Positions 1 through 8,280 of a DNA stretch of 64,000 nucleotides are shown here, piece after piece. The stretch lies in assembly GCF_000763375.1 (NCBI RefSeq), contig NZ_JPSY01000003.1:248001-312000 (forward strand), read 5' to 3'. Position 1 is the stretch's first letter. Each line of letters starts with the position of its first letter. The translations under genes were made by a program, and so were the position numbers. Under the pieces are notes generated by a model. That model saw only the letters and a list, made by a program, of their open reading frames with translations. It did not search any database and had not been told where the DNA came from. The DNA comes from Microbacterium profundi. GTDB lineage: Bacteria > Actinomycetota > Actinomycetes > Actinomycetales > Microbacteriaceae.

Positions 1-186
1 GCTTCCGGCCCCGACCGTGATCCCCGCTGAATCGGCACGCAGCACCGCGTTGTACCAGACGCTCGCGCCGGGCTCCAGCGTGACGTCGCCCACGATGCGC
101 GCTCCGTCGGCGACGAAGGCGTCGTCCGCGATGCGCGGCGTCTTGGTGCCGAGGGCGAGAACGGATGCTGATGACGAGATGCTCAT
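1..186 (-). CDS. Gamma carbonic anhydrase-like hexapeptide-repeat protein (5' part only)
   Basis: The first 62 codons of a gene that runs off the left edge. After a short leader the protein shows left-handed beta-helix hexapeptide character, with the gamma-carbonic-anhydrase signature ASVWYNAVLRAD at about residues 41-52. Family members are zinc or iron trimers; many have unproven carbonic anhydrase activity and may be acyltransferase-like. The zinc histidines would lie beyond the window, so catalysis cannot be judged. A TAGTCT -10 element (198-193) ends 6 nt before the ATG at 186, which suggests a leaderless mRNA divergent from dps. Confidence 0.8.
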   Translation of the reverse strand, partial: MSISSSASVLALGTKTPRIADDAFVADGARIVGDVTLEPGASVWYNAVLRADSAGITVGAGS

Positions 187-316
187 GAGGCGAGACTATC
201 CTCAATTCCGCGTCATTCCGCGGAAGTGAGCCGAGCCTCAGCTTGCTTGCGGAATGTTTCAGTCTGAGTAGCGTTGTCTCCATCAGGTTCGAATTCGCCG
301 TTCTGGAGGAAGAAAC

Positions 317-802
317 ATGAACAAGGCACAGACCATCTCCACCACCGCCAGCGACCCGACGGTCGCCGCGGCCGCGGCACAGTTCCTCTCCCCCGTCGTA
401 CTCGGGCTGCAGGCTCTGACCGTCAACGGCAAGCAGGCGCACTGGCACGTGCGCGGCGCCAACTTCATCGGCGTCCACGAATTGCTCGACTCGGTCGTCG
501 CACACGCGGGCGCGTTCGCCGACACCGCTGCAGAGCGCATCGTCGCTCTGGGCCTGCCGATCGACGCGCGGCTCAGCACCGTCGCCGCCAAGGTCGCCGC
601 ATCGGCAGTGCCGGCAGGGTTCACGCAGTCGACCGAGCTGATCCGCAACATCGTCGCCGACATCGACGCGATCCTCGTCGACACGAAGGCCGCGATCGAC
701 GGTCTCGACGAAATCGACCTCACGAGCCAGGACGTCGCGATCGAGATCATGCGCGGCCTCGAGAAGGACCGCTGGTTCCTCGTCGCTCACGTCGCCGAGT
801 AG
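317..802 (+). CDS. dps: Dps family ferritin-like DNA-binding protein
   Basis: 161 residues, normal for Dps, which oxidises and stores iron as a dodecamer and protects DNA from peroxide. The inter-subunit ferroxidase ligands are all visible: His42 in KQAHWHVRG, His54 and Asp58 in VHELLD, Asp69 and Glu73 in ADTAAER. A short N-terminal tail rich in Ala/Thr precedes the four-helix bundle. A strong ribosome site (GGAGGAAG, 305-312) fixes the ATG. The gene is monocistronic and ends in an intrinsic terminator at 817-850. I saw no obvious iron box or OxyR site upstream. Confidence 0.93.
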   Translation: MNKAQTISTTASDPTVAAAAAQFLSPVVLGLQALTVNGKQAHWHVRGANFIGVHELLDSVVAHAGAFADTAAERIVALGLPIDARLSTVAAKVAASAVPAGFTQSTELIRNIVADIDAILVDTKAAIDGLDEIDLTSQDVAIEIMRGLEKDRWFLVAHVAE

Positions 803-816
803 TCGGACGACACACG

Positions 817-850
817 AAGAAAGGCACGGGATCCGTCCGGTGCCTTTCTT
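817..850 (+). terminator. Intrinsic terminator after dps
   Basis: The 10-bp perfect stem AAGAAAGGCA (817-826) / TGCCTTTCTT (841-850) encloses a 14-nt loop region and carries A-rich and T-rich flanks, so it could stop transcription from both sides. It lies between dps and the convergent acyltransferase gene, as expected for a bidirectional terminator. Confidence 0.8.
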
Positions 851-874
851 CGTTCCCACGCGGGATGCAGCAGC

Positions 875-2989
875 TCAGCCCGCGGCCGCCATCGCATCCT
901 TCATCGCCTGGGTGTACTGCGGTGCCAGGGTGTCGACGAACGTCACCGTCAGATGATCCTGGTCGCGATACACGTTCGCGCCACCGATGACCGTCTTGCA
1001 GGTATCCTCGTCGCAGAAGACGTCGGTGAAGTCGAGCAGGGTCACATTCTCGGCGCCTTCGGCCGCATCACGCAGCGGATCGTCCTCGAGCAGCACATCC
1101 GCGCGTGCCCCTGAGCATTCCGCCTGATCGCGTGTACGCAGGCATTTGTTCGGGTCGGTTTCGAACACCGGGTTGTCGACGACCGTGATCACCGGGATGC
1201 CGCGATCGGTCATGGTCGACCATGCCTTCTGATACCCGGCCACCGCGGCTTCGTGAGCGGATTCGAACCCGGCAGACGAGTAGGGCGTGTTCGAGATCGC
1301 AGACGTGAAGACGACATCGAAGTCACGGTCCGCGAGTTGGGCGTCCACACCCGCTCTCCAGTCGGAGCACGCGGCACCGAAGGAGCCGCCCGTCGCCAGC
1401 GGCGTAGCGTTCCACGGGCATGCACCCTTGAAATACGTCGTGAGGTGCCAGCCCTCCCGCTCGGCGATCCCCTGGAACGTCGACAGCAGCTGAAAGGCGT
1501 GGCTATCGCCGATGAGGGCAACCTGGGGGGCGTCAGGGTCGTCAGAGCCGAACTCACACGACTTGGCCCGCGAGTCGTTCAACTGGATGAAGCACTGCTC
1601 ATCCGAGGGACGATCGACGCCTGCGAACCCCGGGGCGGGAAGGATCGTGTCGAGCTCAGTACCTGCGCACGACTCATCCAGCACCGATGCCGCGCCGAAG
1701 CAGGCCGGCGGATTCTCACGGACGTCCTCGATCGCCTGCACGCCCTGCTGATACGCCGGCGCGTTGATCGCCCAGCCTCCGGCGGCCACCGCACCGACCA
1801 GGATCATCGCTGCAAGAGCCGCCCACAGCGTCACCTTCGGTGGACGCGTCGTCAACGGCTTCCACGTGCGCGCCGGATCCTCGACGAACCGCTTGGTGAG
1901 CCACGCGAGCACGAAGCAGATCACCAGCAGCGCGACACGGTGGTAGATCGTCAGGCCCCAGAACGGCACAGACGGAGCGATGATGATCAGCGGCCAGTGC
2001 CAGAGATACAGGCTGTACGAGATGTCACCGGTGAAGCGCATCGGCGGTATCGACAGAAGGCGGGTCGGATACCACCAGCGATCGGTGTTCGACGCGGCGA
2101 TGATCGCGGCGGCCCCGAGCGTCGGCAGCAACGCCGCATATCCGGGGAACGGGGTCTGCCCGTCGAAGCGGAACGCCGTGTACAGCAGCGCGATGATTCC
2201 AGCCCAGCCGAGCACGAAGCTCACAACGGCATTGCGCACGCGCAGCATCGGCACGAGGGCGATGACCGCACCGACGCCGAACTGCCACATGCGCCCCATG
2301 GTGACGAAGTACGCCGGTGCAGGATCGGTGATCGTGTATACGACGCAGAACACGAATGACGCCACCGAGACGAGGCCGATCGCGATCGCCGCGGCGCGCA
2401 GTCGATCCCCGCGGAACCACTTGACCGCGACCCATGCCGCAAGCAGCATGATCAGCGGCCACAGCACGTAGAACTGCTCCTCCAGCGAGAGCGACCAGTA
2501 GTGCTGCACCGTCGTGGGGTCTCCGGCCTGCGCCAGATAATCGGCGGAGTTGAAAGCCAGGTACCAGTTCTCCACGTAGAACGTGGAGGCGATGATCTCC
2601 TTGACCTCAGCGGGCAGCGCCGAGGTCGGTGTGAGGAACGGGACCGCCGCGACGATCGCGCAGAACAGCAGCACGAGCAGCGAGGCCGGCAGCAGACGGC
2701 GCGCTCGGCGCGCCCAGAACTGTCCGAGCTTGACCGTTCCGGTGGAGGTGAGCTCCCTCGCGAGATGCGCGGTGATCAGGAAGCCGGAGATGACGAAGAA
2801 GATGTCGACGCCGACGTAGCCGCCGCTGAGGCGGGCGGGCCAGAAGTGGTACAGCACGACGAAGAGGACGGCGATCGCCCTGAGTCCCTGCACGTGCGGG
2901 ATGAACCGCGAGGTTGCCGCATGCTCCGGTGAGCGGTCTCGTCGACGCTGGGACCGAGTGGGAGCCGGAGTCTGCGCTGTGGAGTTCAC
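875..2989 (-). CDS. Membrane acyltransferase 3 / SGNH fusion (OafA-like)
   Basis: 704 residues. A short basic cytoplasmic N-terminus is followed by an acyltransferase-3 domain (about residues 28-390, with the opening signature HVQGLRAIAVLFVVLYHF and about ten membrane segments). An extracytoplasmic SGNH-hydrolase domain follows, with block I ALIGDSHAFQLL near residue 490 and the terminal DxxH dyad D676-H679. Family members O-acetylate cell-envelope polysaccharides or glycolipids: the membrane part moves the acyl group across the membrane and the SGNH part transfers it. The acceptor is unknown. The GTG start has a TACCGT element (3002-2997) 7 nt upstream and no ribosome site, so it may be leaderless. 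Confidence 0.9.
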   Translation of the reverse strand: MNSTAQTPAPTRSQRRRDRSPEHAATSRFIPHVQGLRAIAVLFVVLYHFWPARLSGGYVGVDIFFVISGFLITAHLARELTSTGTVKLGQFWARRARRLLPASLLVLLFCAIVAAVPFLTPTSALPAEVKEIIASTFYVENWYLAFNSADYLAQAGDPTTVQHYWSLSLEEQFYVLWPLIMLLAAWVAVKWFRGDRLRAAAIAIGLVSVASFVFCVVYTITDPAPAYFVTMGRMWQFGVGAVIALVPMLRVRNAVVSFVLGWAGIIALLYTAFRFDGQTPFPGYAALLPTLGAAAIIAASNTDRWWYPTRLLSIPPMRFTGDISYSLYLWHWPLIIIAPSVPFWGLTIYHRVALLVICFVLAWLTKRFVEDPARTWKPLTTRPPKVTLWAALAAMILVGAVAAGGWAINAPAYQQGVQAIEDVRENPPACFGAASVLDESCAGTELDTILPAPGFAGVDRPSDEQCFIQLNDSRAKSCEFGSDDPDAPQVALIGDSHAFQLLSTFQGIAEREGWHLTTYFKGACPWNATPLATGGSFGAACSDWRAGVDAQLADRDFDVVFTSAISNTPYSSAGFESAHEAAVAGYQKAWSTMTDRGIPVITVVDNPVFETDPNKCLRTRDQAECSGARADVLLEDDPLRDAAEGAENVTLLDFTDVFCDEDTCKTVIGGANVYRDQDHLTVTFVDTLAPQYTQAMKDAMAAAG

Positions 2990-3051
2990 GGCTACAACGG
3001 TATCGTGCGCACGCTGAGATCACGCGCACCGCCAAGCGGTGACGGGTGCCC

Positions 3052-3078
3052 CTCGATCACGTCAAGTGCGTGATCGAG
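3052..3078. terminator. Hairpin at the end of the amidohydrolase gene
   Basis: A 10-bp perfect inverted repeat, CTCGATCACG (3052-3061) / CGTGATCGAG (3069-3078), with a 7-nt loop. It spans the last codons and stop of the amidohydrolase gene. No U-tract follows, so its role as a terminator is only likely. Confidence 0.4.
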
Positions 3079-4535
3079 CCGCCGAGCAGTGTCGCCAGCA
3101 CCGGCATCGCGCGCAGCATCGACGGGTCCGCATCCTGCGGATCGGCAGCGCACAGCACCAGATCAGCGGGCTCGCCAGGACGGACGGCGCTGCGGACGCT
3201 CGCAGCGAGCGCCTCGTCGACGCTCAGCCGTTCTTCGGGATGCCACGGCTCGCGCTCGTCGTTCGTCCGATGCACCGCCGCCGCGATGGCCTGCCATGGC
3301 TCCAGCGGCGCCACTGGCGCATCGGAACCCAGTCTCAGCTCGGCCCCGACCCGCAGCAACGACGCCATCGGATACCCCACGGCCGTCTGAACCGCCCAGT
3401 ACTGCTTCACCAGGTCGCGGTCATCGACCGCATGCTGCGGCTGCACGCTGACTGCGAGGCCGAGTCGGGCGAGACGGGCGAGGTCGGCGTGGCGCACCAG
3501 CTGCGCGTGCTCGATCGTTCCGGATGCGCCGGTCACGGTCACCGCGTCCAAAGCGGACGACACCGCGCGGTCGCCGATCGCATGGATGGCGACGGCGAGT
3601 CCGGAGCCGACCGCCTCCGTCAGAAGTCCGATCAGTTCGGCGGGCGGAATGTTCAGCACGCCGAAGTCGGCGGCGTCGCCGGGGTAGGCGTGCGAGCACG
3701 CGGCTGTACGCGTTCCGAGCGACCCGTCCGTGATGATCTTGAGGGATCCGACGCGCACGAGCCCGCCGGTCTCCGGCAGCACCTCACCGGTTCGAAGACC
3801 ACTCGCGATGGCGCGCGCAAGGTCCGCCGGGTACACCGCGAATTCCACCCGCTGCGTATTGAAGCCGGCACTGGCGCGGCGTGCCCACGCATCCGCATTC
3901 CAGGCCATGTCGAAGTCGACGATCCCCGTCACTCCCCTGGCTGCGGCGGCCTGGCCTGCTGCACGCACCGCGAGATCGCCGTGCACAGGCTCCACCGCGT
4001 TCACGCGCTTCGAGATCTCGAAAGCGTCTTCTTCGCGCAGCATCCCGTCGGAAGAGACGAATCCCTCTCGCGCGAGTGCGGTGGAATTCAGCCACACACT
4101 GTGCACGTCCGCGTTGATCAGGTACGTGGGCTCATCTCCCGTCGCTGCGTCGAGAACCTGCAGAGACGGGGAGTCCGCCCACAACGCGTCCCGGAAACCT
4201 GTGCCGACGCGTCGGCCGTCGGCCAGCGGTGCGACGCCAGCCATCCGCGAGGCGGCGTCGACGGCTGAGACAGCGGCGCCCAGTTGTTCCCGTTCGGAAG
4301 CCAGAGCCCACTGCACGGTGTGAACGTGGTTGTCCCACAACCCTGGTACGACCCATGCACCGTCGGCATCGATGGTCTCGCCCCCTACTGGCAGGGCGCC
4401 GGCAGGGGCGATGTCGACGATCCGGCCGCCATCGATGTGGATGTCGACCGGCTCGTCGTCGACGAGGAACTCACGCCCTGGCCCCGCGACCCGAGCATTC
4501 CGGATCACCGAGACGTGGGTGCCGACCTCCGTCAT
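3057..4535 (-). CDS. Amidohydrolase family protein (YtcJ-like)
   Basis: 492 residues from the ATG that overlaps the upstream stop by four bases (ATGA). Longer open frames upstream would lie inside paiB. The protein has the metal-dependent amidohydrolase barrel of the YtcJ/ExoA-like branch: an N-terminal beta-sandwich, the HxH metal motif in LWDNHVH (about residue 70), KIITDGSLGTRTAA, AIHAIGDRA, an EHAQLV histidine and the C-terminal GSDAPVAPLEPW metal aspartate. Such enzymes hydrolyse N-acyl or cyclic amide substrates, but the substrate cannot be read from sequence. It is co-transcribed with the PaiB-like gene. Confidence 0.85.
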   Translation of the reverse strand: MTEVGTHVSVIRNARVAGPGREFLVDDEPVDIHIDGGRIVDIAPAGALPVGGETIDADGAWVVPGLWDNHVHTVQWALASEREQLGAAVSAVDAASRMAGVAPLADGRRVGTGFRDALWADSPSLQVLDAATGDEPTYLINADVHSVWLNSTALAREGFVSSDGMLREEDAFEISKRVNAVEPVHGDLAVRAAGQAAAARGVTGIVDFDMAWNADAWARRASAGFNTQRVEFAVYPADLARAIASGLRTGEVLPETGGLVRVGSLKIITDGSLGTRTAACSHAYPGDAADFGVLNIPPAELIGLLTEAVGSGLAVAIHAIGDRAVSSALDAVTVTGASGTIEHAQLVRHADLARLARLGLAVSVQPQHAVDDRDLVKQYWAVQTAVGYPMASLLRVGAELRLGSDAPVAPLEPWQAIAAAVHRTNDEREPWHPEERLSVDEALAASVRSAVRPGEPADLVLCAADPQDADPSMLRAMPVLATLLGGSITHLT

Positions 4536-5176
4536 GCCGTGCGACCGGGGCGAGCGTCCTGAGCCCTGCGCATCTCGCCGGCCAAGGCGGGGTTCGCATA
4601 GACGCCATCGCCCTGCAGTTCGGCGATGACGCGTTCGACGGTCGCGGCTTCCTTGTTCTGGCTGAGCTTGCGCTTGGCCACCACTCGCGTCGGCGTCAGA
4701 CGGAATCCGACCGTGCCCGAGGCGAGCCTGCGCACGAAGGCCTCGTCGTTCGGCCGCTCCCACATGAGCCGCGGATCCGGCATACGTCCCTCGAAACGTT
4801 CGACCAGCCGGTCGAGCACCCTCAGGTTCTCGTCGTCGCTGAGGATCTCCGGCACGCCCGAGAGGTGCACCGCGATGTAGTTCCAGGTCGGCACGGCCTG
4901 CGTGTCGGGCCCGTACCAGCCGGGAGACACATAGCCGTGCGGGCCCTGGAACACGACCAGGAGTTCGCGCTCCCCCATGCCGTGAATCAGGTCATCGGGG
5001 CGCCCGACATGCCCCACGATGGTGAGGTCATCGCGGTCCTCGTCGAGCATCATCACGTAGTGCGAGGCGACCTGTCCGTCCGCCGCGCCGCTCACGATCG
5101 TCGCCCACGGATTCTGCTCGATGACACGTCGCATCTCGGCGACGTCGGCGAGAGTGAAACTGGGGTTCTGACGCAT
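4532..5176 (-). CDS. FMN-binding PaiB-like protein
   Basis: 214 residues, the usual length for the PaiB family (FMN-binding split barrel, often called negative transcriptional regulator). Signatures are GYVSPGWYG near residue 82, VPTWNYIAVHLSG near 95, and the C-terminal KRKLSQNK segment. Family members bind FMN or haem. In Bacillus PaiB was described with sporulation and degradative-enzyme repression, but no DNA-binding domain is visible and many homologues may be flavoenzymes. TAGGCT (5188-5183) sits 6 nt before the ATG, a leaderless arrangement. This is the first gene of a two-gene operon with the amidohydrolase. Confidence 0.87.
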   Translation of the reverse strand: MRQNPSFTLADVAEMRRVIEQNPWATIVSGAADGQVASHYVMMLDEDRDDLTIVGHVGRPDDLIHGMGERELLVVFQGPHGYVSPGWYGPDTQAVPTWNYIAVHLSGVPEILSDDENLRVLDRLVERFEGRMPDPRLMWERPNDEAFVRRLASGTVGFRLTPTRVVAKRKLSQNKEAATVERVIAELQGDGVYANPALAGEMRRAQDARPGRTA

Positions 5177-5199
5177 GCTCTCAGCCTAGATGCCTGCGC

Positions 5200-6678
5200 T
5201 CACTCGGTCTTCACGACCGGAATGGACTGAGTCTTCCAGTCTTCGAAGGCCTTGTCTCCCGCCATGAACGCGTCGACTTCCTCCGGAGTCGCCCGCAGCT
5301 TCGGGTCGTTGTCGAGGTACTTCTTCGTCTCGCGGGCGACGAGACCGGAAAGGATCAGCAGGCCGATGAGGTTCGGCAGCGCCATGAGGCCGTTCATCAC
5401 ATCCGAGAAGGCCCACACGACCCCCAACTGCACCGTGCAGCCGATGAACACGACGAGTGAGAACAGGATGCGGAACGGTACCACCGCCCGGCGTCCGAAC
5501 AGGCGCTCGGCATTGCGCTCGCCGTAGTACGACCAGCCGAGGATGGTGGATCCGGCGAAGAGCACCAAGCCGATCGTGACGATGTAGTGCCCCCATTCGC
5601 CGGGTAGTCCGTTCGAGAAGGCCTCGCCAGTCATCAGCGCCGGGCTGATCTGCTCACCGGTGTCCGGGTCGGTCTGGTTCCACACGCCGGTCGTGATGAT
5701 GACGAGTCCTGTGCACGTCACGACGATGATCGTGTCGATGAACGTCTGAGTCATCGATACCAGGCCCTGTCGGACGGGGTGGCTCGTCTTCGCGGCGGCG
5801 GCTGCGATCGCTGCTGAACCCATGCCGGACTCGTTGGAGAAGATGCCGCGGGCAACGCCGTATTGCACCGCGATGATGATTGCTGATCCTGCGAATCCGC
5901 CGACGGCGCTGGTTCCGGTGAAGGCGTCTGTGAAGATCTGTGCGATGGCCGCCGGGATGCCTCCGACGTTCGCAATAAGGATGTACAGCGCACCGAGTAC
6001 GTAGAAGATGATCATGATCGGCACGAGACCTGCCGTGACCCGGCCGATCGACTTGATGCCGCCTACGAGCACGACCAGCGCGAACACGGTCAGCACTATC
6101 CCGGAGACCCACGGCGGCACGCTGAAGCTCGACTCGAGGTTCGTCGCGATCGAGTTGCCCTGGGTCATGTTGCCGATGCCGAAGCAGGCGATCAACGCGG
6201 CGACCGAGAAGAACAACGCGAGCGTCTTACCGAACCATCCGCGGATGCCGCGCTCGAGATACTGCTGGGGCCCGCCGTTCTTCTCGCCGGCCTCATCGGT
6301 CACGCGGAACCGTACGCCGAGGAAAGCTTCGGAGTACTTCGACGCCATGCCCAGAAGGCCGGTCACCCACATCCAGAACAAGGCGCCGGGTCCGCCGATG
6401 CCGATGGCGGTGGCGACGCCGACGATGTTGCCGGTTCCCACCGTGGCCGCGAGGGCCGTCGTCAGCGCCTGGAACTGCGAGATGTCACCGTCAGAGCCCG
6501 GATCCTTCCGCGTGAACAGTCCCAGCCGCAACGCGGAGCCGAGGCGGATGAACTGCAGCCCGCCGAGGCGGATCGTGAGATACAGTCCGGTTCCCAGCAG
6601 AAGAGGGATGAGGAACCATGGTCCCCAGATCCAGCCGCTGATTGTCTCTAACGCGCTCTGCAAGCCCGTGAGGTCCAT
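5200..6678 (-). CDS. Sodium:alanine/glycine symporter (AGCS family)
   Basis: 492 residues with about ten membrane helices. The AGCS hallmarks are clear: TVGTGNIVGVATAIGIGGPG near residue 80, GALFWMWVTGLLGMASKYSE, and the FGIGNMTQGNS segment. The family imports alanine or glycine with sodium. The cytoplasmic C-terminus is Lys/Asp-rich and ends near VVKTE. An AGGAG ribosome site lies just before the ATG. No glycine riboswitch is visible in the 42-nt gap to the end of the preceding gene. Confidence 0.92.
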   Translation of the reverse strand: MDLTGLQSALETISGWIWGPWFLIPLLLGTGLYLTIRLGGLQFIRLGSALRLGLFTRKDPGSDGDISQFQALTTALAATVGTGNIVGVATAIGIGGPGALFWMWVTGLLGMASKYSEAFLGVRFRVTDEAGEKNGGPQQYLERGIRGWFGKTLALFFSVAALIACFGIGNMTQGNSIATNLESSFSVPPWVSGIVLTVFALVVLVGGIKSIGRVTAGLVPIMIIFYVLGALYILIANVGGIPAAIAQIFTDAFTGTSAVGGFAGSAIIIAVQYGVARGIFSNESGMGSAAIAAAAAKTSHPVRQGLVSMTQTFIDTIIVVTCTGLVIITTGVWNQTDPDTGEQISPALMTGEAFSNGLPGEWGHYIVTIGLVLFAGSTILGWSYYGERNAERLFGRRAVVPFRILFSLVVFIGCTVQLGVVWAFSDVMNGLMALPNLIGLLILSGLVARETKKYLDNDPKLRATPEEVDAFMAGDKAFEDWKTQSIPVVKTE

Positions 6679-6721
6679 GATGCTCCTGTCTGCGTCGGTG
6701 CAGTCGATGGGACCACATTAG

Positions 6722-7738
6722 TCAGGCCTGGCACCTCGGACACCAGTAGAGCTTCCGCGCGCCGAGTTCTTCGAGTGCGATCTCGGTACCGCATACGCGG
6801 CACGGCAGGCCGGCACGGTGGTAGACCCAGTGCCGATCGTCACGGCTCGCCATGGCCGCACGATAGTCGGTCGGTGACAGGTCGTCCATGGTCATCATCT
6901 GGCCGGTCTCGACGCCGATGGCGAGTAGCCGCACCCAGTCGTGCCAGAGCTGGTGAACGATCTCCTCCGGCACGTCGCGGCCAGGCGTGTGCGGGTTCAG
7001 ACGCGCCCGGTACAGCATCTCGGCGCGGTACACGTTGCCGATGCCGCTCACCACCGACTGATCCATCAGCAACAGGGCGATCGGGGTCTGCTTCTTGCGC
7101 ACCGCTCGGACGAAGCGCTCCTCGTTCTCGATCGGGTCGCCCACGAGAGGGTCAGGGCCGAGTTTGGCGACGCTGGCGAGCATCTCATCCGGCGTCTGCA
7201 ACTCGCACGCCGTCGGTCCGCGTAGGTCGGCCGCCGTGATGTCGGTCATCAGGCGAAGCCGCACCTGACCCACGATCGGCGGGGGCCACTCCGAACCCTC
7301 GTCCGCGAGACCCTTGGTCTGCTCGGACATGCGCACGTGCACCCGCGCGCGCCTGGGCGCGCCGATCGACGCCAGCGAGTTCTCGCCCGCGCTGTCGAGG
7401 ATCGGGGCGTCATCGAGCATCGGAGCGTCCAGATCCGTGCCGCGCTGATTCGTCTGCCCCATGCGTCCGTTCGCGGACGCGATGGTCGGGTCGATGAGGA
7501 TCTCGCCCGCGAAGTCCCATGCGCCGTAGAGGCCCAGGTGGACCCTTAGCCACAGGTCGCCCTCGGCCTCGAGGAACATCTGCTTGCCGACGGCCTTGAC
7601 GCTGACGGCCTCTCGTCCGTCGAGCAGCGCCGCTCCCTCCGCGAAGCGGCCCTGAGGGCTGGAGGCGTGCAGCCGCTTGCCGATGAAGTTACGCTCGAAC
7701 TGCCGAGCGATCCGGTGGACGGAGTGACCCTCTGGCAT
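6722..7738 (-). CDS. Fpg/Nei family DNA glycosylase (Nei-like) with an internal insertion
   Basis: 338 residues against about 260-290 for most relatives. It begins MPEGHSVHR: after Met removal Pro becomes the Schiff-base nucleophile and Glu3 the catalytic acid, as in Nei-type endonuclease VIII. A helix-two-turn-helix precedes the C-terminal zinc finger (CRVCG ... CPRC). It excises oxidised pyrimidines and cuts the abasic site. Residues about 80-157 form an Asp/Ser/Gly-rich stretch that looks like an insertion in the N-terminal domain. The ATG at 7738 is chosen because family members start at this Pro. The gene directly follows rpiB with a 1-nt gap, so the two are co-transcribed. Confidence 0.9.
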   Translation of the reverse strand: MPEGHSVHRIARQFERNFIGKRLHASSPQGRFAEGAALLDGREAVSVKAVGKQMFLEAEGDLWLRVHLGLYGAWDFAGEILIDPTIASANGRMGQTNQRGTDLDAPMLDDAPILDSAGENSLASIGAPRRARVHVRMSEQTKGLADEGSEWPPPIVGQVRLRLMTDITAADLRGPTACELQTPDEMLASVAKLGPDPLVGDPIENEERFVRAVRKKQTPIALLLMDQSVVSGIGNVYRAEMLYRARLNPHTPGRDVPEEIVHQLWHDWVRLLAIGVETGQMMTMDDLSPTDYRAAMASRDDRHWVYHRAGLPCRVCGTEIALEELGARKLYWCPRCQA

Positions 7739-7739
7739 G

Positions 7740-8243
7740 TCAGGCCTGCGGGTCTGACAGCTCGCGGGGGTCAGGGAGCAAGGAGCCGTCGCGTTCGAAA
7801 TCCGCGATCTGGCCGATCCGACGCACATGGCGCTCCTCGTCCGAGAACGGCGTCGAGATGAAACGGTCGATGAACGCGGTGACCTCGTCGAACGTGTGCT
7901 GGCGCGCACCGATCGAGATCACGTTCGCGTCGTTGTGCTCACGGGCGAGCTCGGCGGTGGACAGATTCCATACGAGTGCCGCGCGGATGCCCTGCACCTT
8001 GTTCGCAGCGATCTGCTCGCCGTTGCCCGAGCCGCCGAACACGATGCCCAGTGCCACGACGCCCGCAACCTGATCGGCGACGACGCCCTGCGCCGCACGG
8101 ATGCAGAACGCCGGATAGTCGTCGACGGCGTCGTACTCGAGCGGACCGTGGTCGATGACCTCGTGATTCGCGGCTCGCAGGTGGTCCTGCAGCTTCGTGG
8201 AGAATTCCAGTCCCGCGTGGTCGGTGGCGATGTGGATGCGCAT
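7740..8243 (-). CDS. rpiB: Ribose-5-phosphate isomerase B
   Basis: 167 residues. It interconverts ribose-5-phosphate and ribulose-5-phosphate in the pentose phosphate pathway. The ATDHAG motif (residues 6-11) and GGSGNGE (70-76) are present. Residue 76 is Glu where proteobacterial RpiB uses a catalytic Cys nearby; mycobacterial RpiB is known to use this Glu (Glu75) instead, so this is the actinobacterial type. The ATG at 8243 lies 7 nt after a TAGGAT element (8256-8251), supporting leaderless initiation there rather than at the ATG three codons earlier. Confidence 0.93.
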   Translation of the reverse strand: MRIHIATDHAGLEFSTKLQDHLRAANHEVIDHGPLEYDAVDDYPAFCIRAAQGVVADQVAGVVALGIVFGGSGNGEQIAANKVQGIRAALVWNLSTAELAREHNDANVISIGARQHTFDEVTAFIDRFISTPFSDEERHVRRIGQIADFERDGSLLPDPRELSDPQA

Positions 8244-8280
8244 GCTCACCATCCTAGAAGCGTCTGCATGCCGGCCCGCG

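Noticed and set aside
283..750. 155-codon frame antisense to dps
   Set aside because: The dps frame has all ferroxidase residues and a strong ribosome site; the antisense frame has no family features.
6679..6721. Riboswitch upstream of the sodium/amino-acid symporter
   Set aside because: The gap is only 42 bp upstream on the minus strand side and no glycine-type fold can be drawn.
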